Positions 1-7,787 of a stretch of DNA of 50,996 nt are shown here, piece by piece (position 1 is the first letter of the stretch; every line of letters starts with the position of its first letter). The notes under the pieces are model-generated. The model saw only the letters and a program-made list of their open reading frames with translations. It did no database searches and was not told the DNA's origin. The translations under genes were made by a program, and so were the position numbers. Source of the DNA: JAYWDA01 sp043747555 (lineage in GTDB: Bacteria > Bdellovibrionota > Bdellovibrionia > Bdellovibrionales > Bdellovibrionaceae); assembly GCA_043747555.1 (NCBI GenBank), contig JAYTOY010000013.1:1-50996 (forward strand). Reading direction: 5' to 3'.

Positions 1-78
1 ACGACAAAAGATGTAGAGAATTTAAAAAAACACTTATTGCTGTATCAGATTTACAATAATGACTATGTCCTAAATTAA
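1..78 (+). CDS. Possible 3' end of a truncated upstream gene
   Basis: Frame 1 is open from the window edge through 25 codons to a TAA stop. The residues (TTKDVENLKKHLLLYQ, then IYNNDYVLN) read like a natural charged helical C-terminus. The pattern loosely recalls the last helix of DDE integrases, but 25 residues cannot establish a family. The rest of the gene, if real, lies outside the window. Bases 79-204 hold nothing I recognise. Confidence 0.3.
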   Translation, partial: TTKDVENLKKHLLLYQIYNNDYVLN

Positions 79-204
79 TTGATGAGCCGTTGAGAGGCCT
101 CAATTTAAAAACTAATTCAGATTTGAGATTATAGATGGTTGGGACGTGCATTCTACTTTATTGCGCACATTTGTGTGGGGGAGTTTCAAGGAGTTTCTAA
201 AATT

Positions 205-1614
205 CTAAGGGCAATACTTCTGATCAATTTCGCCAACGATCATCGAGTGCATGGATGTTCCGCCTTTGAATTTTGTGGCATCAAGGGTTGTCCAATTAAT
301 ACCATCTTTACTTCGGTAAGCTTTTTGTTTGTCGTATTCGTTAGCCCACGCACTTAATATCCCAACATAGGTTCCTGTGTTAGGATTGTACTGGGTTGTC
401 GCCGTCCACCAGCCCGGAGCAAGGATCCCGTCAATCTTGGTCGGTGAGCTTGTCCATGTTAAACCATCTGAACTTTTCCAAGTTTGTCCCCGGCTCCAAC
501 CCACAAACTGGGATCCATTAAAAACAATCTGACTCCAGTTTCCACCAAGAACAAAACCAGTCCAAGTTTGACCATTATCTGTCGATCGGGAAACATTTCC
601 TTCATTGATGGCGTAATCGTAACTGAAAGAAACAATCACGCCATTGCCCTCAGCAAAAGTTCTTCGTTCCGTATTTCCCAGAAAGCCCGAGGTGATCAAT
701 TTCCAAGTTCGGCCTTGGTCGTAACTGATCCCTAGCTTTTGATTTCGCCCGTAAACAAAAATTTTGTTATTTAGCCGGGTGATTGAGGGGTGATCAAATT
801 GGTTATTGATGTCGCCAATATCTGCGCTTTTCAGCTGAAGCCAACTTGTTCCGTTATTGTTTGAAAGAAACCATCCACCACCCTCGGCGCCATGAAAAAG
901 ATAATCCTTCCCGTAGGCAATCCCTCCACCCCAGGTGCCATCATGTATGACTGTCCAATTAATTCCGTCTGGAGATCTTCTGACTGAGCCATTGTAGCCC
1001 CAGCCGTAGTTGGCATAGATGAACCCGTTACCAGCATCAATTCCGCGGCTGGCTGATGCAGAATGATCTCCAGTGTCTGCGCCAATATCAAGTCGGTCAT
1101 TGATCCAAGATAAGCCATCGTCACAGGACATGACAGTTCTTCCGCCATGACCTGAACCTATAAAAATTGATTTTGTCAGTACCGATGGCGTCGGAGCTGG
1201 AGCACTCACAGAGTTCACAGTCCAAGAATATTTTAACGTCGCGATATTTCCCGAAGCATCTGTGGTTAATATTGAAAATTGATGAGGTCCAACTGACAGG
1301 TTAGATAGGCTGTGCGGGCTTGTGCAAGCAGCATAGGCTGAATTATCCAGTGAACATTCAATAGAAGAAATTTTTAAGCCTGCGTTGACCAATTTAAAAG
1401 AAAACTGACCTGATGTTTCAGCTGTTGAAAAGGCAGGGGTTTGAATAAAACTTATCATTGGAGAAACAGAGCTGACTGCGCTGACGCTTGGGATAATTGA
1501 AGCAAGCTCAGTTTTACCTTGCATTTGGTTTGAGCAGTTTTGAAATGGAAACAGAACTAGGATAAGCATCATCGAATTCAATGCAATAAACTTGCGCTTT
1601 CGCAGCTGTCTCAT
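205..1614 (-). CDS. Lipoprotein with Ig-like domain and BNR/Asp-box repeats
   Basis: A 469-residue exported protein. Residues 1-27 form a signal peptide with basic start and a lipobox ending FQNC, so Cys27 is the likely lipidated residue. Around residues 60-130 an Ig-like segment is visible (CSLDNSAYAAC, GPHQFSILTTDASGN). The rest carries repeated Asp-box-type motifs (SPDGINW, SNNNGTSW, SYDQGRTW, STDNGQTW, SSDGLTW, SKDGINW), typical of beta-propellers of the sialidase/photosystem-stability-factor type. Sialidase catalytic residues were not identified, so a binding or structural role at the cell surface is as likely as an enzyme. A sigma-28-like -10 box lies about 40 bases upstream. Exact function unknown. 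Confidence 0.85.
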   Translation of the reverse strand: MRQLRKRKFIALNSMMLILVLFPFQNCSNQMQGKTELASIIPSVSAVSSVSPMISFIQTPAFSTAETSGQFSFKLVNAGLKISSIECSLDNSAYAACTSPHSLSNLSVGPHQFSILTTDASGNIATLKYSWTVNSVSAPAPTPSVLTKSIFIGSGHGGRTVMSCDDGLSWINDRLDIGADTGDHSASASRGIDAGNGFIYANYGWGYNGSVRRSPDGINWTVIHDGTWGGGIAYGKDYLFHGAEGGGWFLSNNNGTSWLQLKSADIGDINNQFDHPSITRLNNKIFVYGRNQKLGISYDQGRTWKLITSGFLGNTERRTFAEGNGVIVSFSYDYAINEGNVSRSTDNGQTWTGFVLGGNWSQIVFNGSQFVGWSRGQTWKSSDGLTWTSSPTKIDGILAPGWWTATTQYNPNTGTYVGILSAWANEYDKQKAYRSKDGINWTTLDATKFKGGTSMHSMIVGEIDQKYCP

Positions 1615-1651
1615 AATTCCCCCAAATCGAACTTATATCATCTCATGAATA

Positions 1652-1678
1652 CTATCGGACGGTTGTATATGATCATAG
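1652..1678 (-). promoter_or_regulatory. Weak sigma-28-like promoter before the BNR lipoprotein
   Basis: On the minus strand TCCGATAG (1659-1652) resembles the FliA -10 consensus GCCGATAA at six of eight bases. The base quartet 15 nt further upstream (CTAT) is a poor match to TAAA. A start near 1645 would leave a leader of about 30 bases. Confidence 0.25.
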
Positions 1679-1802
1679 AATGTCCCATTTTGGGGCGGCG
1701 GAAATCTAAAAATGAGTTTTCTGTTTATTCGCAATAAGAAAAGGACTCACTTGATTTTAGCAGGGTATTCTATGAAATTAGGGGAGTAACGGGGCAAAAT
1801 CT

Positions 1803-2108
1803 GTGGGCATTTCAGTTAAGTTCAAAGATAAAATAGCCAAGCTTTCAGCCAACGATAAAGATCGATTGGTGCGGATGGGTTGGGAAGATCGCACGACTTT
1901 TGATGTGATCGAAAAGCAGTTTGGGCTTACGCAAAATGAATTTATTCGATTTATGCGCACCGAGCTTCTGCGCAAAGACTATGATCGCTGGCGAAGGCGA
2001 GCCAACGAACAAGGGCAACTTAAACATGAAAAGAAAAGAGGATTTAAAACAACCCGTTTTAAATCCTCGCGGCAATCCGTTGATGGACTGACAAAAGGCT
2101 GGAAATAA
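1803..2108 (+). CDS. DUF2805 / TIGR03643 family protein
   Basis: A 101-residue protein starting at GTG with GGGG about eight bases upstream. The core RLVRMGWEDRTTFDVIEKQF followed by GLTQNEFIRFMR and WRRRANEQ matches the small DUF2805/TIGR03643 family, whose members share a WEDRT..F..IE.QFGL signature and a C-terminal basic segment. The function of the family is not established. From memory, relatives sit near photolyase/cryptochrome genes, but no such gene is present here. Codons 79-88 are encoded by a perfect inverted repeat, and an in-frame Cys-rich stretch follows the stop codon (see findings). Confidence 0.8.
   Translation: MGISVKFKDKIAKLSANDKDRLVRMGWEDRTTFDVIEKQFGLTQNEFIRFMRTELLRKDYDRWRRRANEQGQLKHEKKRGFKTTRFKSSRQSVDGLTKGWK
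2039..2067. repeat. Perfect 12-bp inverted repeat inside the DUF2805 gene
   Basis: AGGATTTAAAAC (2039-2050) and GTTTTAAATCCT (2056-2067) are exact reverse complements with a five-base spacer. It lies inside coding sequence and has no following T-run, so it is not a standard terminator. Confidence 0.8.
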
Positions 2109-2201
2109 TCAGCTAAATATTGTCTGTTTGGTTGGTGCAAGTGTCCGAAAAAATATTGTGACCATTGAAAAATGGATCGAAGACGATATGCCTGGATTGG
2201 C

Positions 2202-2234
2202 GACGTCCCCTTCAGCATGGTGAAGGTCGACGTC
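2202..2234. repeat. Intergenic hairpin between DUF2805 and the caspase-like gene
   Basis: GACGTC plus CCTTCA (2202-2207, 2209-2214) can pair with TGAAGG plus GACGTC (2221-2226, 2229-2234), giving two 6-bp helices around a six-base loop. There is no T-run on either side. Its role is unknown; it could be a decayed terminator or a small RNA stem. Confidence 0.5.
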
Positions 2235-2292
2235 GGTGAAACAAATTTAGAAATTCTAAAATTCAGTTCGGGTCAGTAATCTTTAGGATCAC

Positions 2293-3360
2293 TTAGTCGA
2301 TAAAATGAGTTTGCGGTGGGATGGCTGGAACTCGAATTTTTGCAGGTGGTTTTGTACCAATATTAAAATCACCGATGCCAGTTTTAACCGCATTGTCTTG
2401 CTTCGCCAGAGCCGAAAGGTCTTCTTCGCAAAGGCCATGCATAAAGCCCTCAATATAGCCCAATGAGCTTGTTAGCGAATTAGTGTAATTGATAGTATAA
2501 ACCGAAAATATTGTTTTAATTCCAGGCCTTGCCGTGAATAAGGCTTCTTCATAATAAGCCGCCGAATAGCATGCAAAAATACCTAAGATATAGTCTTTAT
2601 CAGAACGTTTTTTGACTTCTTGTAAGACACGGCGAATGCCAATTCTTTTGGGTTTATAATAATTGTCATAATCAGCAGTGCCTTTAGAATTCAGGACCAC
2701 CGGCGAAAAATCAGGTCCGCCGCCATGTCTAGAATGGCCATTGTAAAATACAACGTCGCCACGCGCGATGCCACCAAAATAATTTGCTTCAGATTGCAGG
2801 GTAAACTGTTTCTGGGTCTCTGCTAAAGACGTTGTATTTTGAACATAATTTTGACTGGCAGACGCTTGCGTGAGTGTCATGCGCACTAATATTTTTTGGC
2901 CTAATAATGAAATCTCTTTTTCAAGGATGACTTGACCAGTGGCAGGATCGCCGGACTCTTTAAAGTTACAAGTGATCTGATGGGGATAAGTGCAAGGCCC
3001 TTTCATAAATTGACGGATCACTTGAAAAATAGCCGGATCCAAAGACGGTGCCTTGCCATAATTTTCAAAGCCAGTGCCATCAACAAATCGAGCGAACGTT
3101 TTCTCAGTGCCGCCGACCGAGTCATCAAAATATCCAAGCGCATAATGAATGTTTAAGACGCCGTCTTTGATCATGTTCTGGTAAACTGGTGCACACTTGT
3201 TATGGACTGAATCCAAATGACTGGCTGGCGGCGCCAGGGGGTGACGGGACAAAGTCGAAAAGTAAGTATCCAAAGTCTTTGGCATATGTAAATCATAATT
3301 ATAAATGGCTGAGGCCTTTACTGTGATTAATAAAAAGGCCAGTAACGTCCAATGTTTCAT
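2293..3360 (-). CDS. Secreted protein with caspase-like (clan CD) His/Cys motifs
   Basis: A 355-residue protein with a Sec signal peptide (cleavage likely after ASA, residue 18). The N-terminal half matches nothing I know. Residues 202-216 read VVFYNGHSRHGGG, followed about 50 residues later by YILGIFACYSAAYY. The order and spacing of hydrophobic strand-Gly-His and hydrophobic strand-Ala-Cys are those of clan CD cysteine peptidases (caspases, gingipains, CHAT), with His209 and Cys264 as the candidate dyad. Its ATG overlaps the TGA of the trypsin-like gene (ATGA), so the two are probably translationally coupled. The peptidase assignment is inference from motifs; an inactive relative of the fold is possible. 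Confidence 0.75.
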   Translation of the reverse strand: MKHWTLLAFLLITVKASAIYNYDLHMPKTLDTYFSTLSRHPLAPPASHLDSVHNKCAPVYQNMIKDGVLNIHYALGYFDDSVGGTEKTFARFVDGTGFENYGKAPSLDPAIFQVIRQFMKGPCTYPHQITCNFKESGDPATGQVILEKEISLLGQKILVRMTLTQASASQNYVQNTTSLAETQKQFTLQSEANYFGGIARGDVVFYNGHSRHGGGPDFSPVVLNSKGTADYDNYYKPKRIGIRRVLQEVKKRSDKDYILGIFACYSAAYYEEALFTARPGIKTIFSVYTINYTNSLTSSLGYIEGFMHGLCEEDLSALAKQDNAVKTGIGDFNIGTKPPAKIRVPAIPPQTHFID

Positions 3361-4307
3361 TGATGCTCCTGTTTAAGATCGTTTAATAATTTTTTTTCTT
3401 CGCTTTTAATCCATTGGTAAAACGGCGCCACTTTAGTGACCTGGGCTTCATCAAGGCAACTTTTCCGTCCATTGGCTAAGGTTCGCCCAAGGCCTGCGGA
3501 AGTGACACCGATTAATGTTCTGCTTATTTTGCCTTCAAGATAATGGGGCCCCCCAGAATCGCCTTGGCAGATCATCTGCTTCTTAGAATTTTTCTGGATG
3601 TAGTAGCGATCCTTGATTTGTAAAAAGTTATCTTTGATCACCACAGATCCTTCACGCAAAATTCCATTTGAAAAATCAAGCTGTTCGCCGGTTTCTCCGC
3701 TGTAATCAAGCGAGCGCCCAAATCCATAAATACGTTCAATCTTACCAGAGTGATCAGCCGATTCCTTAGAAGCCAATTTAGCGAAGCGATAATTTTTTGG
3801 AGCACTACCATTAAAAACTAAAATAGCAATATCATGATCATACGATAAAAACGTTTGTTGGTAGGATTGATCTGCCGCTGAAGAGTCATTAGCGGGTCGC
3901 CAATTTGTTCTGACACCAAGTTGACTATTGTAAAGCGGGTGGTTGGTCACTTTTAGAACGTCGAAAGTCACAGCGTTGGGATCTTGATCGCGCTCGGTTT
4001 CAAACACAACTTTTGCGACAGAAAAACCTGGAATAAGATGTGGATCAAAACAATGGGCCGCCGTTAAAACGGTATGGCGTCCTAATAAAGTTCCACTGCA
4101 GAACCCAATTAATCTGAGCTCCCCAGGAGTTGTTGACGGTTTATATAACTCAATTAAGACAAGGCCTAGTGAGGCCGCTGCTTTATTTGTGACTTGAGTG
4201 CCGTTAATGACGCCGTTGGAGTCAGTATCTGCTAAAAAACTGGAATCTTGTTGGGGTCCACAACCAAAAATAGACAGTATCAATAATAGAAGAATAAATA
4301 ATTTCAA
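3357..4307 (-). CDS. Trypsin-like (S1) serine protease lipoprotein
   Basis: A 316-residue chymotrypsin-fold protease. The signal peptide ends in a lipobox at Cys16 (LSIFGC), predicting a lipid-anchored protein. Family motifs are all present: VINGTQV at the start of the domain, TAAHC with His85, HDIAIL with Asp159, and GDSGGP with Ser251, so the catalytic triad is intact. The start is TTG, chosen because a GGGAG ribosome site lies just upstream and the signal peptide begins there. The acetyltransferase gene is 84 bases upstream on the same strand, and the caspase-like gene overlaps the 3' end. It is probably an envelope or secreted digestive protease; the substrate is unknown. Confidence 0.93.
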   Translation of the reverse strand: MKLFILLLLILSIFGCGPQQDSSFLADTDSNGVINGTQVTNKAAASLGLVLIELYKPSTTPGELRLIGFCSGTLLGRHTVLTAAHCFDPHLIPGFSVAKVVFETERDQDPNAVTFDVLKVTNHPLYNSQLGVRTNWRPANDSSAADQSYQQTFLSYDHDIAILVFNGSAPKNYRFAKLASKESADHSGKIERIYGFGRSLDYSGETGEQLDFSNGILREGSVVIKDNFLQIKDRYYIQKNSKKQMICQGDSGGPHYLEGKISRTLIGVTSAGLGRTLANGRKSCLDEAQVTKVAPFYQWIKSEEKKLLNDLKQEHQ

Positions 4308-4391
4308 AAAAATCTCCCGTAAAGCAGCAGAGCCGGAAGATAAACAACGTAAGGGGCAGATGTTAGTTTCTTTTTCTGGATTAGAAAATTT

Positions 4392-4880
4392 TCACAAATC
4401 GAATGAGGCCGCTAATTTTTTTAGAGCTGCTCCTGTTAAACGATACTGCGTCCAATCTTCTAATGGCTGCGCCCCTAAACTTTGATAAAGTTGAATGGCC
4501 GGCTGATTCCAATCCAAAACAGACCACTCAAATCGACCGCAGCCGCGTTCGATAGCAAGATGAGCTAAAAAGGCCAACATCTGACGCCCGTGTCCACGGC
4601 CCCGGAAAGGGGGCCTAATATATAAGTCCTCAAGATAAAGTCCGGGTTTCCCTAAAAAAGTAGAGTAGTTGTGAAAAAATAAAGACATTCCAATATTTTG
4701 ATCGTTTTCCACTAAAAGATAAACTTCAGCAAAGCGAGGGCTTCCAAACAGTGTTTTTGTAAGGTCCTCGACTGTGGCTAAGACCTCACCTTGAAGTTTT
4801 TCAAAAGTCGCAAGCTCAACGATCATGTCTAATATATCTGGAATGTCTTTTTCGCAGGCAGCAATAATTTTAGAGGGCAT
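4392..4880 (-). CDS. GNAT-family N-acetyltransferase, diamine-acetyltransferase-like
   Basis: A 162-residue cytoplasmic enzyme with the GNAT acetyl-CoA motif RGRGHG at residues 93-98 after the LYLEDLYIRPPF strand. The N-terminal pattern LATFEKLQGEV..T.EDL and the C-terminal WNQPAIQLYQSLGA closely follow the spermidine/spermine or thialysine N-acetyltransferase branch. Expected reaction: acetyl transfer from acetyl-CoA to a primary amine of a polyamine or amino acid; the actual substrate cannot be told from sequence. Full length for the family. Confidence 0.9.
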   Translation of the reverse strand: MPSKIIAACEKDIPDILDMIVELATFEKLQGEVLATVEDLTKTLFGSPRFAEVYLLVENDQNIGMSLFFHNYSTFLGKPGLYLEDLYIRPPFRGRGHGRQMLAFLAHLAIERGCGRFEWSVLDWNQPAIQLYQSLGAQPLEDWTQYRLTGAALKKLAASFDL

Positions 4881-4982
4881 TATAATCCTTTTTTTGTCAT
4901 GACTCTGTCACGGGTACCACAACACATGAAAGCTTCAAATTATATATCCTTAAGCCCAACAATTTTGCAACGGAGGTCTTCA

Positions 4983-5900
4983 ATGCAAAAATTCTTAATT
5001 CTAGTTATTTCTTTAACCGGTGCTCTCGCGACATTTTCTTGCTCAAGTGGATCGTCGTCGGGTGGTCATGGCGGCGCCGTCTCCCCGCAAGCTCCTTTAG
5101 AAAAAGGTCAGGGGGAAGATGTAGGCAGTGTGATTCCTGGTCAGTTCAATGAAAATGGCGTGCCGCCGCAGCCGGTGTCTTGTCAGGCCGCTTCCCCAAA
5201 TACTTATCAGTTTGATTCGCGCTTACAAGCTGGCATGGTTTGGGAGTTTCGAGCGGAGGTTTTACGTCCCAATTTTGGTTCTGTTCAATATACCCAGGTG
5301 GCGTTAACTAAAGACTCGGATTCACAACTTAACTTTTTGAACCGAATGAACTTTTCTGTTAAAAATGGAGCCAATTACGATATTGTTTATAACACTTTAT
5401 CCGAGATCAGAAATAATCAGCCCCAATCTTCTTCTTCCACAACAGATGCTTTAAATCAGCAGAACTTAGAAAAAGTCCGCGCCCTGATGAAAAGTAATTG
5501 CAGCTTTCAAGTGCGCAGTTCAGACGCGGTCGTCAAGCGCCATGGGACTTTTCGTCTTTCTGATGGAACAGTGGTTCCAGCTATTCATACGACCGTGATG
5601 AATCATGGAACTTGGTCTTGCACAGACGCGGCAGTGACTCGGTTGGATCATGCTGTTCAGCAGGTTGAAACAATTTCGACTTATGCCATCGCAGACTTCT
5701 TAGCGCAAAAAAACTGCGCTCCGTCAGTGATCTACAGTTACACTAAAGTTTATGCCAGTAACGCTAACACGATGATTTTAGAATCAAACCGAAACGAATT
5801 AATTCGAGCGGTTAATTCAGGAACCATTGTCGCCCCAGCTCCAACACCTGCTCCAACTCCAGCTCCGACACCACTTCCTCCTGTTCCTGGAACTCCTTGA
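4983..5900 (+). CDS. Putative lipoprotein with C-terminal Pro-Thr-Ala repeats
   Basis: A 305-residue protein read from the ATG at 4983, preceded by GGAGG at the right spacing; an open frame extends further upstream but without a ribosome site. The signal peptide ends in FSC (Cys20), a lipobox-like site, followed by a Ser/Gly-rich linker. The body (about residues 60-280) has several cysteines and no recognised domain. The last 25 residues are APTP-type repeats, a probable flexible or wall-spanning tail. An intrinsic terminator follows directly. Function unknown. Confidence 0.8.
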   Translation: MQKFLILVISLTGALATFSCSSGSSSGGHGGAVSPQAPLEKGQGEDVGSVIPGQFNENGVPPQPVSCQAASPNTYQFDSRLQAGMVWEFRAEVLRPNFGSVQYTQVALTKDSDSQLNFLNRMNFSVKNGANYDIVYNTLSEIRNNQPQSSSSTTDALNQQNLEKVRALMKSNCSFQVRSSDAVVKRHGTFRLSDGTVVPAIHTTVMNHGTWSCTDAAVTRLDHAVQQVETISTYAIADFLAQKNCAPSVIYSYTKVYASNANTMILESNRNELIRAVNSGTIVAPAPTPAPTPAPTPLPPVPGTP

Positions 5901-5912
5901 TTGTTCCTTCCC

Positions 5913-5945
5913 AAAAGGGTCCCCGATCACGTGGGACCTTTTTTT
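5913..5945 (+). terminator. Intrinsic terminator after the Pro-rich lipoprotein gene
   Basis: GGTCCC (5918-5923) pairs with GGGACC (5933-5938), extended outward by A-T pairs, and is followed by seven T residues. Confidence 0.8.
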
Positions 5946-6017
5946 AGCTCAACGTTAATGGTCGACAACGGCAGAGCCAGGATTTAGTTTCAAGGGATTC
6001 TTCAATGGAGATTTGCC

Positions 6018-6212
6018 TTGAAAAATTTTGGTTTAATATTAAGAATTCTGGGTGGCACACTTCTGATATTTGCTATGCTGACGCAGACAAATATTTTGGC
6101 AAGCTTGGCGCTGCAAACATATTTTTATTTGATGATGGCGATCGGCCTGCTTCTTTACGTCTTGGGATTGTTTTTAATGAAAAGCGCAAAATCGAGCCAC
6201 AGCCAAGACTGA
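6018..6212 (+). CDS. Small two-helix membrane protein
   Basis: A 64-residue protein starting at TTG, with GGAG about eight bases upstream. Two hydrophobic segments (about residues 4-22 and 31-52) are separated by a short polar turn, and the tail is polar (KSAKSSHSQD). The overlapping 77-residue frame starting at 6005 lacks such a coherent pattern, so this frame is preferred. No family recognised. Confidence 0.55.
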   Translation: MKNFGLILRILGGTLLIFAMLTQTNILASLALQTYFYLMMAIGLLLYVLGLFLMKSAKSSHSQD

Positions 6213-6317
6213 AACAAGTTCACGGATTTGCTCTTTAAATGGGCTCTATTTGAGGAAATTTCATAAGATTTAACCTAACGCATCAAAGTGATTACCTTTT
6301 TACAAGAATTAGACATC

Positions 6318-6346
6318 TTGTGTCATCGACTTATTTGCGGTATAAG
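6318..6346 (+). promoter_or_regulatory. Sigma-70-like promoter
   Basis: TTGTGT (6318-6323), a 17-base spacer and TATAAG (6341-6346). The predicted start near 6353 leaves about 25 bases of leader containing GGGGGAG before the GTG at 6378. Confidence 0.55.
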
Positions 6347-6377
6347 AGATCCTCATTAATACCGGGGGAGTTGAATT

Positions 6378-6869
6378 GTGATTATGAACGACAATAGTGA
6401 AGTCAGTATGGCTGAAGCGTTTGAAGGCCTCGAGACAGCAGAGAAAATCCAGAATATTCCACCGCAAGCTCATCAGAATCAGATCATGATCACTGAAGAG
6501 GAAGAAGATCTAAACCTTGATGAAATCGATAATATTTTAGAACTGGGCGAAGAATTTTTCCCCCGTTTTACATTAGCGAAAAATAAAGCGCGTTTCTTGC
6601 GTATGGTCAGTTGGTACCGGGGTAAAGAAGAGTGGATCGAAGTCGCTCCCTTATCTGGTGTGACCAAACTTTTTAAGCAGCAGACTAAAGAGCTTGAAGG
6701 CATTCGTTCTTCAAAGCTTGATTACGAAATGGAATTAGAAACCGGCACTTTAACGCCGTCTCAGCGTTCTTATCGCCGTGATGAATTAAAGATGTGTAAG
6801 GTTCAAGAGAAGATGGCTGTTCATTTAATTTCTAAACTTCAGGTTAAAATTAAATCCGGTCGACGGTAG
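6378..6869 (+). CDS. Conserved-looking acidic/basic hypothetical protein
   Basis: A 163-residue soluble protein with no signal peptide. GTG at 6378 is preferred over the ATG at 6384 because GGGGGAG is eight bases before the GTG. Residues 38-55 are strongly acidic (EEEEDLNLDEIDNILELGEE); the C-terminal half is a predicted charged helical region (KLFKQQTKELEGI, RDELKMCKVQEKMAVHLI). A promoter precedes it and a strong terminator follows, so it is monocistronic. No domain recognised. Confidence 0.75.
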   Translation: MIMNDNSEVSMAEAFEGLETAEKIQNIPPQAHQNQIMITEEEEDLNLDEIDNILELGEEFFPRFTLAKNKARFLRMVSWYRGKEEWIEVAPLSGVTKLFKQQTKELEGIRSSKLDYEMELETGTLTPSQRSYRRDELKMCKVQEKMAVHLISKLQVKIKSGRR

Positions 6870-6905
6870 TCGATTTGAGACACTGCAACCACGTTGCGAC
6901 TTAAG

Positions 6906-6932
6906 ACGGGCTTTTCAAGCCCGTTTTTTTTT
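6906..6932 (+). terminator. Strong intrinsic terminator
   Basis: ACGGGCTT (6906-6913), loop TTC, AAGCCCGT (6917-6924), then a run of T residues to 6932. It ends the 6378 transcript. Confidence 0.92.
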
Positions 6933-6994
6933 GCCTTTAATTCCCTCATCCTATCAACTACTTAGATAAAATTAAAATATTTTATACTTGGCCC

Positions 6995-7021
6995 TTAATT
7001 CTCAGAATGATTCGCCGATAC
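6995..7021 (+). promoter_or_regulatory. Sigma-28-like promoter before the Fis-type gene
   Basis: TTAA (6995-6998), exactly 15 bases, then GCCGATAC (7014-7021). This matches the FliA consensus TAAA-N15-GCCGATAA at three of four and seven of eight bases. Confidence 0.45.
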
Positions 7022-7075
7022 ATCATTGTGAGCAAAATACGATTTCTGTATTGAATATACAAGGGGAGGATTCAG

Positions 7076-7510
7076 ATGTCTCGAACGGTTCTAATCATGG
7101 TCTGCGATAACCATGAGCAAATCGACACCGCAAAAAAATATTGGGAAAATAACGATGTGACTTTTCAAGTCTATTCGCCGCTGCAGTGGCGCGAGGGTCT
7201 TGATAGTTCGTTTTTCCGTCAGCAGTTGATGCAAGGTTTGCCAGCCCTGGTTTCAGGCAGCGCGCCCCTCAACAATGAGGCTCACAACAACATCCTCCCA
7301 TTTGTGACTGGGCCTGCTCCAGAAGCTCGCGTTCAAAAAATCGAACAGATGGAAGCTAAAGCCATCGAAGATGCGATCTATACTTACAAAGGCAATTTAA
7401 CAGAAGCTGCGAAAGCGCTGGGTATTGGTCGTGCGACACTGTACAGAAAAGTGAAGCAATACCAAATTGACCCGACCGCTGCTCGTAAGAAAAAAATTGT
7501 TGCAGCTTAA
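7076..7510 (+). CDS. Fis-type helix-turn-helix protein
   Basis: A 144-residue protein preceded by AAGGGGAGGA. Residues 1-85 form an unrecognised N-terminal part beginning with a beta-like SRTVLIMVCDN. Residues about 95-132 are a Fis/HTH_8 domain: AIEDAIYTYKGNLTEAAKALGIGRATLYRKV, the same module found at the end of NtrC-family activators. A terminal basic tail (ARKKKIVAA) follows. Likely a DNA-binding regulator. It stands alone between terminators with a sigma-28-like promoter upstream. Targets unknown. Confidence 0.85.
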   Translation: MSRTVLIMVCDNHEQIDTAKKYWENNDVTFQVYSPLQWREGLDSSFFRQQLMQGLPALVSGSAPLNNEAHNNILPFVTGPAPEARVQKIEQMEAKAIEDAIYTYKGNLTEAAKALGIGRATLYRKVKQYQIDPTAARKKKIVAA

Positions 7511-7534
7511 AAAAGCTCCGACGATAACATTAAA

Positions 7535-7562
7535 AAAAGGGCCGTTCATTCGGTCTTTTTTA
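7535..7562 (+). terminator. Weak intrinsic terminator after the Fis-type gene
   Basis: GGCCG (about 7539-7543) pairs with CGGTC (7551-7555, one G-T pair) and is followed by six T residues. Confidence 0.55.
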
Positions 7563-7685
7563 TTTGTGGGTTTTGAAAAATATCCCGGGATTAAGGTTTA
7601 GTTTTCGTCCATGAGCAAAGCAAGTTGTCTCTGTTTTATGTCCGAAAATGAGATGATCAGAATGAGACGTCAACCGAACTGTGGC

Positions 7686-7771
7686 ACATGTCTAAGTCGT
7701 GATCAAAACGCAGATCTACCTTTAAGATAAGGACGAGATCAGGCGGCACGACCTTCGCAATGTAGACATGT
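7686..7771 (+). promoter_or_regulatory. Structured 5' leader of the 7788 gene
   Basis: ACATGTCTA (7686-7694) is the exact reverse complement of TAGACATGT (7763-7771), and inside it GTCGTG (7696-7701) pairs with CACGAC (7747-7752). The two nested helices enclose about 45 bases. The structure ends 16 bases before the ATG and just upstream of the ribosome site GAGGTGAG. This is the only notable content of the 277-base gap 7511-7787. No known riboswitch class was recognised. Confidence 0.5.
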
Positions 7772-7787
7772 AACGAGGTGAGACTTT

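Noticed and set aside
831..1148. 105-residue minus-strand frame within the BNR lipoprotein gene
   Set aside because: Out-of-frame shadow on the same strand as a protein with clear repeats and signal peptide.
5820..5895. Short tandem repeat as a CRISPR or VNTR locus
   Set aside because: The repeats simply encode the Pro-Thr-Ala tail of a lipoprotein; no spacers or conserved unit as in CRISPR.
6005..6238. 77-residue frame beginning MEICLEKFWFN
   Set aside because: It overlaps the better-supported two-helix membrane protein (TTG 6018), which has a proper ribosome site and clear hydrophobic pattern.
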